From Hemileia vastatrix (taxonomy: Eukaryota > Basidiomycota > Pucciniomycetes > Pucciniales > Zaghouaniaceae), in NCBI GenBank assembly GCA_030280995.1, contig JASXTE010000001.1:27314106-27378105 (forward strand): 64,000 bases of DNA, read 5' to 3'. The position numbers and the translations under genes were made by a program. The notes under the pieces were generated by a model. The model made no database searches. It had not been told where the DNA came from and saw only the letters and a list, made by a program, of their open reading frames with translations. Below, piece after piece: positions 1-11,149 of this stretch. The first letter of the stretch is position 1; each line of letters begins with the position of its first letter.

Positions 1-1
1 A

Positions 2-967
2 GAATTAGCTTTCTTATGGTGGTCTCATATGTTTAATACTGCTGGTTTTCCTAAAGCCATAATCTCTGACAGAGACCCTAAATTTACTTCTGAATTTTGG
101 ATGTCTCTGATGGATGTTTGTGGTTGTGATCTGAAACTTTCTACTGCCCATCACCCTCAGACTGATGGTTTAGCTGAAAGAATGATTCAGACTTTAGAGG
201 ACATGATAAGAAGATATTGTGCCTTTGGCCTTGAGTATAAAGATAATGACAGATTCACTCATGATTGGGTTACCTTACTTCCTGGGTTAGAATTTGCTTA
301 TAATAGCACTGTTCATTCTGTTACTCAAAGAAAGCCTTTTGAGCTCTGGCTTGGATATGTTCCTAATACTCCTGCCCAAATTCTCAATAACAAAATACCT
401 AAATTGGATATACATCCTGGTGTAAAATCTTTTCTTCAAATGCAACAACTATGCAGAAATCATGCTCAAAAATGTATTGAAAAATCATTTGAATATGAGA
501 AGAAAAGATGGGACAAATCCCATAAAGAATACACTTTTAAAAAGGGTGATGAAGTGTTGATTTCTACAGTCCACTTCAACTTACAAGGTAATAACAAATT
601 AAAAGATCCATTTGTTGGTCCTTTTGTTGTCAGAAGAATGATTGGAGATAATGCAGTTGAAGTTATTCTGTATTCCCCATATGACAGAAAACATCCTGTT
701 TTTCCAATATCTCTTTTGAAACCTTACACATCCAATAGTGATTTATTTCCAAGAAGGAGGGGTAGACCAAAGAAAACCCCAAATGAAATCACTGAGACAG
801 CAGAAATTGAAAAAATATTAAATGACAGAATAGTCACTGCTGAGAAAGGTACAGAATACTTATTGAGATTCAAGAATAAATCATCTGAATATGATTCTTG
901 GATACCTGGGAAGGAGATATCTAATCTTCCTACTCTACTAAAAAAGTATAAGAAGAAAAAATCATAG
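2..967 (+). CDS. Ty3/Gypsy integrase C-terminal part with chromodomain-like tail (family F1, 5'-truncated by window edge)
   Basis: The open frame runs from the window edge to a stop at 967. It holds the core and C-terminal part of a Gypsy integrase, which inserts retrotransposon cDNA into chromosomes. The second catalytic Asp (IISDRDPKF) and the catalytic Glu (HPQTDGLAERMIQ) are visible; the first Asp lies outside the window. A GPF-type module (KDPFVGPFVVRR) and a chromodomain-like C-terminus (EYLLRFKNKSSEYDSWIPGKE) follow. The protein is almost identical to the integrase at 37825-38958, differing at scattered residues, so both belong to one family (F1). The frame shows no internal stop. A short spacer separates it from the LTR at 1004. 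The rest of the element lies upstream of the window. Confidence 0.9.
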   Translation, partial: ELAFLWWSHMFNTAGFPKAIISDRDPKFTSEFWMSLMDVCGCDLKLSTAHHPQTDGLAERMIQTLEDMIRRYCAFGLEYKDNDRFTHDWVTLLPGLEFAYNSTVHSVTQRKPFELWLGYVPNTPAQILNNKIPKLDIHPGVKSFLQMQQLCRNHAQKCIEKSFEYEKKRWDKSHKEYTFKKGDEVLISTVHFNLQGNNKLKDPFVGPFVVRRMIGDNAVEVILYSPYDRKHPVFPISLLKPYTSNSDLFPRRRGRPKKTPNEITETAEIEKILNDRIVTAEKGTEYLLRFKNKSSEYDSWIPGKEISNLPTLLKKYKKKKS

Positions 968-1003
968 CATTTTTTTTTTATTATTTTTTTTAGAGTGAGG
1001 GAG

Positions 1004-1823
1004 TGTCAGCCAGGCTACTAGACTTACCCAGTGAAATAAGGAATTATTTACTGGATGAAGCCGCACCTTATCATCTTTAATTATTATTTAATTATCATTT
1101 AGTTACATTAACATTAGTTATAAATTAACTAGTTACAGAATGTTAAAATTAAATTAATTAATTAAAGAAATAAGTAAAATTATAATTATAATTTTGTCCC
1201 TTATATTTTCTCTAACACCGTGCTCAATTGACAGGTTGGGAAAAATAAAACTTTATATTTAAAAAATAAAATACAAAGATAAAATAAGATTTAAATATTC
1301 AAATAATATTTAATATATACAAATAAATCAAATTTCTTATTTGGAATTGACATTTACAGTAAATATTAAAAATATTGATGTATTTCTGACATACTCTGTA
1401 AATACATCTTTTTGACGCCTTCTTTTTGGAATAACTTTATTATTTGAAATACTCTTTCTGGAATGTTCTTTTTCTCTCTTTTTTCCTACTGTTTTTAGAA
1501 TTTGATTTCCGTGCTTTGTCTCTCCTTTTCCTATAAAAGGCCTCTCTTTTTGTTGTCTTTTATTCATTCTATCTTACTAAACCATTTTATTACAACAATA
1601 ACCAATAAAAACTTATTCTTATATTCTATATCATTAGTATTTACAATAACGTAATTCTAATTTATAAATTATATTAATATTTTAATTCTACCTCTTTTAT
1701 TTGAGTAAAACAATCATTTTTGAATTAAGAAATACGTACAAATTTGTTGAGAATCCATTTAAACCTTTTAAATCCTCGTAGAACTTCGTACCAAAACTTC
1801 TAGACTGAAAGCGTACCTTGACA
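1004..1823 (+). repeat. 3' LTR of F1 Gypsy element
   Basis: Starts TGTCAGCCAGGCTACTAGAC and ends GCGTACCTTGACA, the same termini as the paired LTRs at 31098-31881 and 38993-39777. Length is about 820 bp. It follows the integrase stop as expected for a 3' LTR. The TATAAAAGG box lies at 1532-1540. The 5' partner is outside the window, so the target duplication cannot be tested. Confidence 0.88.
1532..1540 (+). promoter_or_regulatory. TATA box in F1 LTR
   Basis: TATAAAAGG followed by CCTCT is conserved at the same place in all plus-oriented F1 LTRs here (also 31594-31602 and 39489-39497). It is the likely core promoter for element transcription. It is only useful for expression in the 5' LTR copies; here it sits in a 3' LTR. 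Confidence 0.6.
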
Positions 1824-2981
1824 CAGAATTTCAATCTAATCCATTTGCCTATATGTAAAATTTAATTTAATCATATGAAACAAGAAGAAATTCTGCTAAA
1901 CATACACAATGAAGTTAAATATAGTGAATCTCCTTCCATTAAACTCAAACTTTTCTTCCTTTTTCTTGATCAAGTTTTGTGATTTCCCTCTTTTTTATTT
2001 CATGATATCTTTCTGGTTTTCTCATTTAGAAACTGGGGGTCTTCCAAATTTATAAAATATGGAAAAACTACTCAATTTTTTCAAAATTTATATTATGGTG
2101 TTTAAAAGTTAACAAATCAGCACTTATTCTTGGTAGACCCTGAATTATTTAAGTGCATATTTTCAAAAACAATAGCCCCATCACTGGTGTATTTTAATGA
2201 AAAATAAGTCACTTATTTCACTCAAATCCATACTCTCTCAACCAAAAGAGTTGATATCACACTCTCCATCCCTTTAAATTTCCTCTAAATCACTCATTTA
2301 CTTATAATTTCTTAAACTATAAAAGACAACTGTTTTTTTCTAAAAAATCTATTAGCTTGATGGTACCAGTCACTTATGCTAAATATTTATACATTTTTCA
2401 TGATTAACCCTCATCCCATCCTATTTCCTCTTTGGCCTTCCCCTCTTTCTCCCTTTCCCTCTTTCTTTCTTCTCTTCTTACTTCCTTTTCACTTACCTTT
2501 TTCCCTTAGCTCTATGATAACTGTTATGTTTTTTTTTCTTAGCTAAAATATAAGTGAGATATGACACTTATTTGTGAAAAAGTGATGTCAACTTGAAGTT
2601 GCTATAGTATGGCCAATTTCACTTTGATTTTGAGTCTTAATGGCTCATATGATTTGAATTCATCATATCCATCATCATATATTATGAAAGATTGATTTTA
2701 GCTAAAAACTTAAGTGAAATATGGCACTTATTTATGAAAATTACTTGGTTAGATTGAAATAGCTATAGCTTAGTAAATTTCACTTTGATTTTGAATCTGA
2801 ATAGCACATTACATTCATAATAATCATATAAATCATTCTTTACCTTTTAAAAAAGATTATTTTAGCTCAGTATTCGAGTGAAATTATCATGAGGTAAGAT
2901 ATTTATGGGACTAAAAAGTTGTGTGAAAAAAACTGAAAGATTACTGATTTAAGGTCAAATCAGATTTCCATTTTAAAATTA
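1824..2981. other. Non-coding AT-rich spacer with repeats
   Basis: No credible ORF. Positions 2110-2290 resemble 4205-4350 (shared stretch ataagtcacttatttcactc followed by a run ending in aaccaaaag), a piece of Harbinger-type subterminal sequence outside the left end of composite A. A tandem duplication of about 160 bp occupies 2539-2870 (see separate entry). The rest is featureless. Confidence 0.5.
2539..2870. repeat. Tandem repeat, period about 160 bp (two copies plus start of a third)
   Basis: Units start with ttttagctaaaa at about 2539 and 2698, with a third partial start (ttttagctca) at about 2861. Each unit holds a variant of aagtgaRatatgRcacttat and the run aatttcactttgattttga. No coding capacity. 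It lies just outside the left inverted repeat of composite A. Confidence 0.6.
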
Positions 2982-3170
2982 TAAGGTATCAGTTCTGGAA
3001 AATATGCACTTGAATTATCTTTGAATTACAAAGAAATTTGGCAATTAAAAGTCAGCACTTAAATTTTTCAAAAATATCACTTATTTAAAAAATGGGTGTC
3101 AGTTATGACCTCAAATCAGCACTTTTTTCCTGATTTTTTCTTCACAACCACATGTTGCCCATAACATCCC
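2982..3170 (+). repeat. Left terminal inverted repeat of composite A
   Basis: Pairs with the reverse complement of 11150-11315. Clear blocks are tatcagttctgg, then gggtgtcagttatgacctca (3094-3113), then aatcagcacttttttcctga. The tip motif (GGTATCAGTTCTGG) recurs about 110 bp further in as GGGTGTCAGTTATG, so each arm has two copies of the tip. Confidence 0.75.
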
Positions 3171-3574
3171 TTCCTTGCTCACCCTATCCCTGTCAAATGT
3201 GACACACTGACCTAAATTTCTTCATAAATCCCCAGAACACATATTTGTAAAAGTCATTTTGCATTTTCCATGAAAATTTCTGTTTTCAATACATGCATCT
3301 TCATAATGCATTTCAGAACACATTTCATAAAAAATTTCAGAATGCATTTCATAACACATATCATAGCACTTTCATGATTCAATTCTTCTTCCAGATTCAA
3401 CCAACTATCTTTTTCTTCACTTGTTATTCTGCCCTTTCATCAAGGTGTGTGTTTTATTATTTTTCTTACCATTTTCACACTTTCCATACTTTTCTCATTT
3501 TTCTTAACTTTTCATTACTTCAACTTCATGTAATCTAATCTGACCTTCTTTTTTCCTTTTTTTTCTGTTTCTAA

Positions 3575-4190
3575 TTGCCTTGGAAAGCGTTCCAGAATTT
3601 TTGCAAACTGTTTCTGACAGTTTTCTGTAAGTATTTTTTTTTCCTTGGAAACACTCCGAAAACATTTCCAAGACATTTCAAAGAATTTTCTGTAATTATT
3701 TTTGCTTCAGAGAGGCTTCAGAAACATTTTCAAGTGTTTTACTGACCTTTTTTTTGTTTTCTTTTCTTTTTCTTTTTTTTCTCTTTTTAATTTCTTAACA
3801 AAAATTTCTAGAACATTTCCAAGTGTTTTCAGTAAATATTTTATTTTTTTGCTTTGGAAACATTTCCAAGATGTTTCCAAGCATTTTACTGAACTTTTTT
3901 TCTCATTTTTTCCCTTTTTTTATTTTCTCACTAATCAATTTAGAAACAGTTTCAGAACATTTCTGAACTGTTTCCAAGCATTTTCTGCAATTTTATTTTT
4001 TCCTTGGAAACACCTCAGAAACATTTCTGAGATGTTTCCAAGAATTTTACTGATTTCTTTTCTCTTTCTAATCACTTTGAAAAATAGTTCCAGAGTGTTT
4101 TAAAGCAATTTATGTATGTTTTTTTCTTTTTTTTAGAATTTCTTTAGAAATGTTTCCAAGACATTTCCAAGTGCTTTTCTGAATTTATTA
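3575..4190. repeat. Degenerate tandem repeat array with TTTCCAAG/CTTGGAAA palindromes
   Basis: About nine units of roughly 60-90 bp, each built around ttggaaacatttccaag or close variants (starts near 3579, 3640, 3705, 3800, 3850, 3940, 4010, 4074 and 4135) and separated by T-rich spacers. Many units contain a short inverted repeat. They lie between the left inverted repeat and the transposase of composite A. ORFs called in this area come from the T-rich composition and are not genes. Confidence 0.65.
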
Positions 4191-4586
4191 GAAGGAAACA
4201 GTTTTGGCAAATACACACTTATTTAAGCCCGGATCTCTGAGACATGCTAGCCCCAAGACTGGTGGATTTCAAAAATGAAATAAGTCACTTATTTCACTCA
4301 AATCCACACTTTCTCAACCAAAAGTGCTGATTTCATCATTAAATCTCATTTAAGTGATTTGTCAGAATTATCCCATTCATACACAGCACTCTGCAGCATA
4401 TCACTTTATAACTCAAAACATTGTACATCATTTACATTTTTATACCATATAAGAGTAATGCCTTCCTTGCTCTCAAATCATGATAAGTTACATCAAGTAA
4501 TGAATTTAATAGCTCTTGATCTCCTCTTTGACTCTGATTGCAATTCTGATTCTGATCTTTAAGAATATTTTCTTTTTTTATCAAAA

Positions 4587-5715
4587 ATGGCCAGGAAACG
4601 TTACCTTCTTCCTACAAAGCCTCAAGTACTTCATACCCCCAAGTACAACATTCAAAACCTTCTTAACCTATCAGTACCCAATTTTAGACATTTTTTCATG
4701 ACTTCTCAGGCTTTTTTACTTGAATTTCTTCAGCTTATTCAGGACCATCCCATCTTTCACAATAATTCTCAAAAACCACAACATGATCCTTCAATTCAAT
4801 TCACCATCACACTATGCCGTTTGGGTTCCAATAGTAACAGAGCTGCCTTGAAAAATTTGAAAAATGTCTTTGATTTAGGGTATTTCTTTGTTAAAACTTA
4901 TAAAAAATGATGCATAACTACAATCAACTCCTTGGAACCTATACTTCTCACCTGGCCAACTAAAGAGGAGCGACTTGAATCATCTCAGGTTATAAAAGTA
5001 GAGGGATTACCAGGATGTATTGGTTTTTTTGATAGTAGTAATATTCCTTTGACTCAGAAACCTGCTCAAGATGGAAACAATTACTTTGACCATAAAAAGA
5101 GGTAGCTTATTTCTAAGTCCATTATTTTTTTTTTATACTAACACAAGAAACTATATCTTCTCCATAGATATTCTATTTCCATTCTGCTTATATGTGATGT
5201 GAACAATAAATTTATTTCTTTCATTGCTGGCTATCCTGGCTCATGTCATGGCTCCTACATCTTTTGAAGAATGAAAATTTCAAAAGAACCTGAAAACATC
5301 TTTGATGAAGATCAGTATTTCTTGCAGATTCTGCTTATGTGAATGTAAAGTATGTACTTCCTGCTTTTCAGGGAGCAGCATCTGAAGACAGTCAAAATTC
5401 CAAGCTCAACAATCATTTGGAAAAGTAAAGAGTCTGTATTGAACATTCTATTGGAATCATGATAGGTTGTTTTTCAAGTTTAAGGGAATTAAGAATTCCT
5501 CTTAGAAATAGGTCCAAAATGATGGCAGTGATCAATTGTATTCTGTATTTCACTATACTTTGTAACCAACTTGCTGACCTCAAAGATCAATGGTTAGAGT
5601 TTTATGAAGATGAAAAAGTTGAAACACCTCCCACTATACTCAACACTTCTATTTTGAAAACCACTAGAAAACAGGCAAAAATTCTTCCAATCACACTAGC
5701 ACATTGGGAGATTTA
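4587..5715 (+). pseudogene. PIF/Harbinger-like DDE transposase (composite A), decayed
   Basis: The N-terminal exon (from 4587, MARKRYLLPTKP...) encodes a helical region resembling the DNA-binding part of rust Harbinger-type transposases (LCRLGSNSNRAALKNLKNVF). The frame breaks near 4908, then continues with the first catalytic Asp (GCIGFFDSSN, about 5010-5040) and TQKPAQDGNNYFDHKK. A 66-bp GT-AG intron (5102-5167) has its counterpart in B at 47933-47995. After it come YSISILLICDV and a stop near 5266. The second Asp block reads as DSAYV only after a 1-base deletion near 5326. The final part (RVCIEHSIGIM, 5433-5462) holds the catalytic Glu and ends at 5715. Several frameshifts and stops make it non-functional. 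It would catalyse cut-and-paste transposition when intact. Confidence 0.8.
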
Positions 5716-7321
5716 GTAGTTTGTTCTTAAATTATTACTAATTTAATTTCATTTTTATCTACTATTAATCTTTTTTTCCCACCGGGATATGCTCCATCAT
5801 TATGCCAATAATAATCCAAATTTTCTCAATAAAACCCCTTTAATTTTTTTATACTCTTCAAAAGATCAAGTTTCTTTACTTGCTTTTGTAATTTTAATTT
5901 TTCATATTGACTTTTACTTTGAATTTTCAGTGATAGCTTCTTTTTCACTGTCTCTTTTTTTTGGTCACCACCTCAACATGAAATCACATATTTCCATCTA
6001 TTGCATAATTTTTCAGGCATTCTTTTTTTAATTCAACCCTAATATCCTTTTCCTCTTCTCCTCAAACATCCCTCAAACATTTTGGTTTCATTTATTTTCT
6101 CATCTCATCTCTCTAGGTAAGTCATTTTATTCATGTTTTTGGATTCTTTGTTTGCTAATTATTATTATTTTTTTACTGTTTTCTGTTTTCTATTTTTTTT
6201 ATTTTTTTATTCTCTATTTTTTTTGTAAGAGGTTCTTTTTCTGGTTCTCAAGGTTAAATTAACTCTTTTTTTTCTTCCTCTCCCTTTTATCCCTTTTTTT
6301 TTACTCTCCATCATCCCATTTTTATTCCTCCTTGGCCTGGTCATTATCCTACCTTTCCCCCCTCATTGGTATCCTCATTCCCACCTTCCACCTTTCCCTT
6401 CTCTTTAGCTTCCTCTAATCCCCCTTTCCTCCCCCCTACAACTCCCTCAACCCCCCCTCAATTCCCTCATAAAACCCTTTAAAATCATCTCTCAACCCCC
6501 CTATAAATCCCTGAAAACCCCTCTATAACCCCCTCAAAACCCCTCTACACCTTCTTCAACCCCCCCTATAACCCCTTCATATACCCCCCTCAAATTCCCC
6601 CTGCACCTGCTTCAATTCCCCCCTAGTTACCCTCTTAAAACCCTCTGAATTTCCCCTTACCACCTCCTGCTATTTGTTTATTAATGAATGATTGATAATA
6701 ATTTTTTGTTATCAAATGAACAGCTGGGGAGGGGGGGTAAGGGAGGCTTGGGTGGGAGATATTAGAGGTACCAGGGGGGGAGTTTCAAGCAGGTCTATTG
6801 GGGGTTTAAGGGGGCTTGGAGAGGTTTGAGGAGGGGTTTTGGAGAGGGTTGGGGGAGGGGTTTGAAGCAGGTGTAGGTAGAAATTTAAAAGGAGATTCAA
6901 GTGGGTTATAGAGAGGGTTTGATGGGGTTTTTGAGAGGGTTTGGGATGATGTTTTGGAGTGGTTTGGCAAGGGTTTGTGAGGATTTCTGAGAGGGTATGG
7001 GGGAATTTTTGAGGAAATTTGGAGTGGGCTTGGGAGAATTTTTTCAAGGGGAGAAAGGGGACTAAAGAGGGATTAATGAAAAAAATAATAGAAAATTTTG
7101 AAAAGGACCAATGAGGGTGAAATTAAACAATTGACAGAAACGTTTTATTAAAATTTAACTTTTTTTTCTTGTTTTTTTTTCAGAGTTAACCACAAAAAAC
7201 TCATCAAATTGAAGTAAACTAATAATAATAATTATTAATTATTTGCAGAAAATCTTGAAGGTCATTTAATTTAAATTTTGTGAGTTTTTAATTATTTTTA
7301 TAAATTTATTTGATGTTTTTT
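5716..7321. repeat. Non-coding spacer with C-run / G-run foldback arms
   Basis: Between the transposase and Tet-like genes of composite A. From 6290 to about 6665 the plus strand is pyrimidine-rich with many runs of four or more C; from 6720 to about 7070 it is purine-rich with many runs of four or more G. The arms are partly complementary (for example cacctgcttcaattcccc against ggggtttgaagcaggtg), so the region can fold back. The Pro/Leu-rich ORF at 6712-7047 (-) only reflects this composition. The matching interval in composite B lacks the expansion. Confidence 0.65.
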
Positions 7322-8679
7322 TGAACAGTAAAATTTTTTTCAAAAAAAAAAATTTCTGTTTCTTCTTATTCAAGCCTTACACCTCTATCTTCATATTTAT
7401 CTTCTTTATTATCTTCTTCAATCTCTACTTCACTTCAATCATCAAAGAAATTTCAGAAAATTTGTCAAAAAAAGAAAATTTGTCCAAAAATATTATGAAT
7501 AAAATAAATCTGTCTCTTCTGATTCAAGCCTTACATGTATATCTTTATAATTATCTTCTTTATCATCTTCTTCAATTTCTACTTCAATTCAATCTTCTTC
7601 AAAACCTTCAAAAATAAAAAATGATGATTGATCTTATCAAAATAATATAATTATAAAAAAACACACTTAAATATCTTATTTGGGCATATATCAAAAATCA
7701 AGTATTATAAAACTAAATTCAATAAAAAAATAAATATCCAAAGAATTTACCTGAAGATATTGAATATCTAACCAAATTAGGAGGTGATGAAGATAAGGCT
7801 GTAATCATTAATTCTTTTAAGCCTCAATTTATTTAAAAAAATCATTCATTCGATGGAGTTAAAGATGAATCCTTTACTCAACTATCTTATCTCATTAAAA
7901 CACTATATCAAATGGCTTTGGGTTGCATACCAATAAGGAATAAATTTTTTATTTGTGATATCATGATTGTTTTGGATGGAGACCAGGATTTATTAAAGGT
8001 TATTCTCTTGGTAAGTATAATAATTTTTATTGTTTCATTCTTAATATAGTTCACTCATTTTAATTTTATAGGCATCTATTCTTTGCTTAGAAATTTATCT
8101 AAAGTTTAAATAGATAATGATTTTTGAAAACGGGACCCTTTACCTTCTTTTAATTCTTTTCTTTCTCTTTGACCTAAAAAACACTGTAATAAAGCTTTTT
8201 AAAAAAAACACATACTTGCAACCAGAGTTAGAATTTTAAATTGGTGTGACTTTGAATTGGAAGAAATTAGAAATGAATATCTATTTTTTTTGAATGTTAT
8301 AATCACTTATTCTGGATTTCATAACAAGATACATACCAATTCAAATGATTCCAATCATCTTACTTTGGGGATCTTCTGTTATATCAATCTTATTACTGGA
8401 CAAACTATTCCTTCACCTGCTAAAATCAAAGGTCATGGTATATATTTCACTGATCATAGGTGTATAATCCATTTTGGATTAGTAAATGGAATCATCAAAT
8501 CCATTTGGAAGTCTTCTCATGATATTTTCCAAACAAAAAAAGTTCCTCCAGGTTTGGAATCTTGTCACAACTTTATTCATTTTGGCTTCTCATTCCAAAT
8601 AAGTCAGAAGCTAATCCAAAGGATAAACAAGGTAAAAAAAGAAGGTAAAATTAATAAATTAGATAAAACTTTAGATTGA
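7322..8679 (+). pseudogene. Tet/JBP-like 2OG-Fe(II) oxygenase (composite A), decayed
   Basis: Proteins of this family oxidise 5-methylcytosine in DNA; in fungi, Tet-like members are expanded and transposon-linked. The 5' part (7345-7615) is Ser-rich but frame-broken, as in B. From about 7740 an exon can be read in pieces (LPEDIEYLTKLGGDEDKA, then KGYSLG-like sequence) before a GT-AG intron at 8011-8071. The downstream exon has stops until 8257, then an open frame to 8679. That frame covers the catalytic core: FHNKIHTNSND, where the Fe-binding HxD is changed to HxN (His26, Asn28 of the frame), then SPAKIKGHGIYFTDH and GIIKSIWKSS. The ending FGFSFQISQKLIQRINK matches the 3' exon of B at 59953-60165. 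The stops and the HxN change argue that it is dead. Confidence 0.75.
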
Positions 8680-9494
8680 TCAAAAAGGTATGGGGATTTG
8701 TAAAGTCATTGAATATTTTTTATTCTTTCATAAATTGTAAATAAATAAATCTGATATTTCAATTTACTAAACTAAAGTAATGAACCAACAACCTTGTGTT
8801 GTATAGACAGAAATAATGATATAATTAAATTGTTTTGTGGGGTTCATCTTGCCTATACCTGTGGAAAGTCCCAAACTTAGTTTCTAGACTTGGTCCACAT
8901 TTTTGCTTGAGGAGTTTTCATTACTTTAAAGCTAGTGAATTTGATTTATCTTATTTATTCATTTATTAATTTATGGAATTATATTAATTTTTGATGTTTT
9001 TCACCCTTTCATTCAATAAAATTCAGGGGAGGGTATTGCCAAATTTTCAAATCTGACATGGAAAATTGATGAATTAGAAAACTTTGGTGATACCCACCCC
9101 TTGCTTCAATAAAATGCAGGGGAGGTTATTGCCAAATTTTTAAAACAGATATAGAATTTTGATGACTTAGCTCTATTTAGAAATGAAAATTGGTGGTGAT
9201 GTGATAAAATTATGTTGGTGATGATGATTTTTGCACAAGTGTCAGAATTATTTTACCATCTGAAATTCCAAAAGTGCAATATTTTAGAGTCTATAAGGAA
9301 AAATGGTTTTATCATAATCTAATTATATAACTCTTTTTGATAATATTAAAAGTAACTATAAAATCCTTCCCCAACCATTAACCAAATAAACAATTAATAA
9401 ATTAAAAAAGTAAAGTAATTTTTTAATCTCCTTATAGGATTGGCCATTTTTTATACATTCTGTAATGAGCTCTTTTTTTTAAACTTTCTTTTTT
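8680..9494. repeat. Convergent 3' region with inverted C-run/G-run units
   Basis: Lies between the 3' ends of the Tet-like (+) and Myb/SANT-like (-) genes. Two units of about 110 bp (about 9000-9050 and 9094-9145) have the form caccccttgcttcaataaaa, tgcagggg, aggttattgcc. The CCCC and GGGG parts can pair, and an AATAAA lies in the loop. Similar units occur at 11705-11765, 27480-27610 (inverted) and 60465-60800. They may act as polyadenylation/termination signals for the convergent genes. Confidence 0.6.
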
Positions 9495-10764
9495 TTACAA
9501 TTCACAACTTGCCATTTCTCTTTGAAATTCATGTTCTTTTGTATTCTCCAAGAAAAGGTGAGCTCTTTCCATTTCCTCTGCCTCAAATATAGCCTTTTCA
9601 AAATTTGATTGAAGCAAAAAATAATTTTCCTCCAAATCTAAAGTCCATTCATCTTTTATTAGCATATGATCAAAATTCATCTTCTCAAAGTCAAGGGAAT
9701 TTTTTGCAATAGAGGATTTCACTGAGAAAATTTAATAGAAAAAATAAATATGTTATTGAAGAAAATATATGGTGAAAAAATCTTACTTATATATTTTTTC
9801 TCAAAATAATCATCAAGGGAGGACAAAGATGTTGTTGAATCATTACCATGTTTTAAAAAATGGTTCAAGTTTATTGAAGTTTAAGCCTGATGCTTTAGTT
9901 TGGATTTTGAGCTAGAGGGTTCAGGAAGTTGATATAAAGCAGCTTGCAAATCAGGATTTTCATTTCTGGAATCATTATTCTTTTTGGAAATTTGAGTTTG
10001 AGTAGGAGGATACTAGAAAATATAGAATGAGAAATTTAGCAAAGAATTGAAGAAAAAAGAGAAAGTAAAAATACATTAAGTTTTTGGGGCTCTGAGTAAT
10101 CAGATCTGCTCTAAAATAACTTTTCTGCTTGATATTCAGGATCATCTTCAGCTGAACAATGGTGAGATTCTGGAGTGGATTAATTTCTATGAGTTTCAGG
10201 TGTGTTGGGAGGATTATTGGCTTGTTGAGATCCAGAGGACATATCCTTAGTAGTATTGGGTATAAACAAAGGGTTGACATCAAATTGGGAACCAAAAAAA
10301 TTATCCATTTCCTGAAGGAAAGGACACATGACTTTGAACTTTTTGGAAACAGCAGTATTTCCAATCTCCAAATCATCATCATCAATACCAAAGCTAGTGG
10401 AAGTGGAAACAAAATAAGCCTTTTTATATTTGGATTGATAAATTTATAACTTCTTCTTCATTTTCTTAGGATTAATTTTTATTCTCCCTTTTGTTTTCTT
10501 TTTTACTTCATTTGCCAATAACAATAAGCCATTCACCTTTTATGAAGGTGGACATCCAATTTGGGTTGACTTCTCACATCCAAAACATGCATGATAATTT
10601 GATTTAAATTTGAGAAAGTTGATGATGATGAAATAACCTTCCTTTTTTAGCTGTCCAGACTTTGATTTCTCAGTTGAGGGGCTTGCATTATGGGAAGACC
10701 TTTGTGATGAAGCATTTTTTTGAGTTACCTTTTGAGTGTTGAATTTTCTGGGAGGCATTATCAC
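9495..10764 (-). pseudogene. Myb/SANT-like DNA-binding accessory protein of Harbinger-type element (composite A), decayed
   Basis: Reading on the minus strand from ATG at 10764: a Ser/Gln/Lys-rich start, then INFLKFKSNYHACFGCEKSTQ, IGCPPS. This matches INWLKIKSYFDACFGHAKST, QLGCPPASKLSG in the gene at 25968. The frame then breaks. A middle block (MCPFLQEMDNFFGSQFDVNP, 10371-10180) parallels MCSLYDQMDKIFGQRPDVSS of the 25968 gene. The C-terminal exon (9722-9495) is Glu/Lys-rich and probably coiled coil. PIF/Harbinger elements commonly encode a second, Myb/SANT-type protein that helps the transposase bind the ends, and that is the inferred role. It converges on the Tet-like gene. The frame breaks mean it is likely inactive. 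Confidence 0.7.
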
Positions 10765-10779
10765 CCCAAAAAATTAAGT

Positions 10780-10799
10780 GGAACCTGCTAGCAGGTTCC
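10780..10799. repeat. Perfect 20-bp palindrome
   Basis: GGAACCTGCTAGCAGGTTCC reads identically on both strands and sits just upstream of the Myb/SANT-like start codon. It closely resembles the palindromes ACTTGCTAGCAAGT at 13994-14007 and 18791-18804. It may be a protein-binding operator or the scar/tip of another element. Confidence 0.6.
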
Positions 10800-11149
10800 T
10801 ATCCCTTTATTCAGTTTTGTTTTAAGAATGAATTTAATTTGATGTTGCATGAGCTAGTGTGCTCATTGTTCAGTGTGTATTCTTTCCAGAAGAATTTAAG
10901 CTGATCTGAAATCAAGTTAAGTCAAAGATAGGGATTGGTACCTTCTATCAGGTGACCATGTTTTTTTTCTGGTGTATGAGACTGGTATGTTACAAGAAAA
11001 GAGGTTAAGAGGTTGAAAATATAAAAAAAGAAGGAAAAAAACATGACTGGTTAAAATGTTGCAATAAAATGTTTCAACTCTCAGTGAGGAGTGTGTGCCA
11101 AGGATTGATGAGGGGATGGAGATCTGCATGCCTCATGTGAAAGGTATAA
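10800..11149. other. Spacer upstream of the Myb/SANT-like gene
   Basis: AT-rich, no ORF I trust (the frame at 10917-11129 has no recognisable domain). It presumably holds the promoter of the minus-strand Myb/SANT-like gene, bounded on the right by the inverted repeat. Confidence 0.35.

Noticed and set aside
2024..2290. Possible second left end (aactgggggtcttccaaat) outside composite A
   Set aside because: No matching right end was found; the similarity to 4205-4350 is better explained as a leftover subterminal piece.
3293..4103. Phe/Ser-rich plus-strand ORFs
   Set aside because: They coincide with T-rich tandem repeats containing palindromes, not with a protein-coding pattern.
6712..7047. 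111-residue Pro/Leu/Thr-rich minus-strand ORF
   Set aside because: Product of the G-run repeat; no coding signature and absent from composite B.
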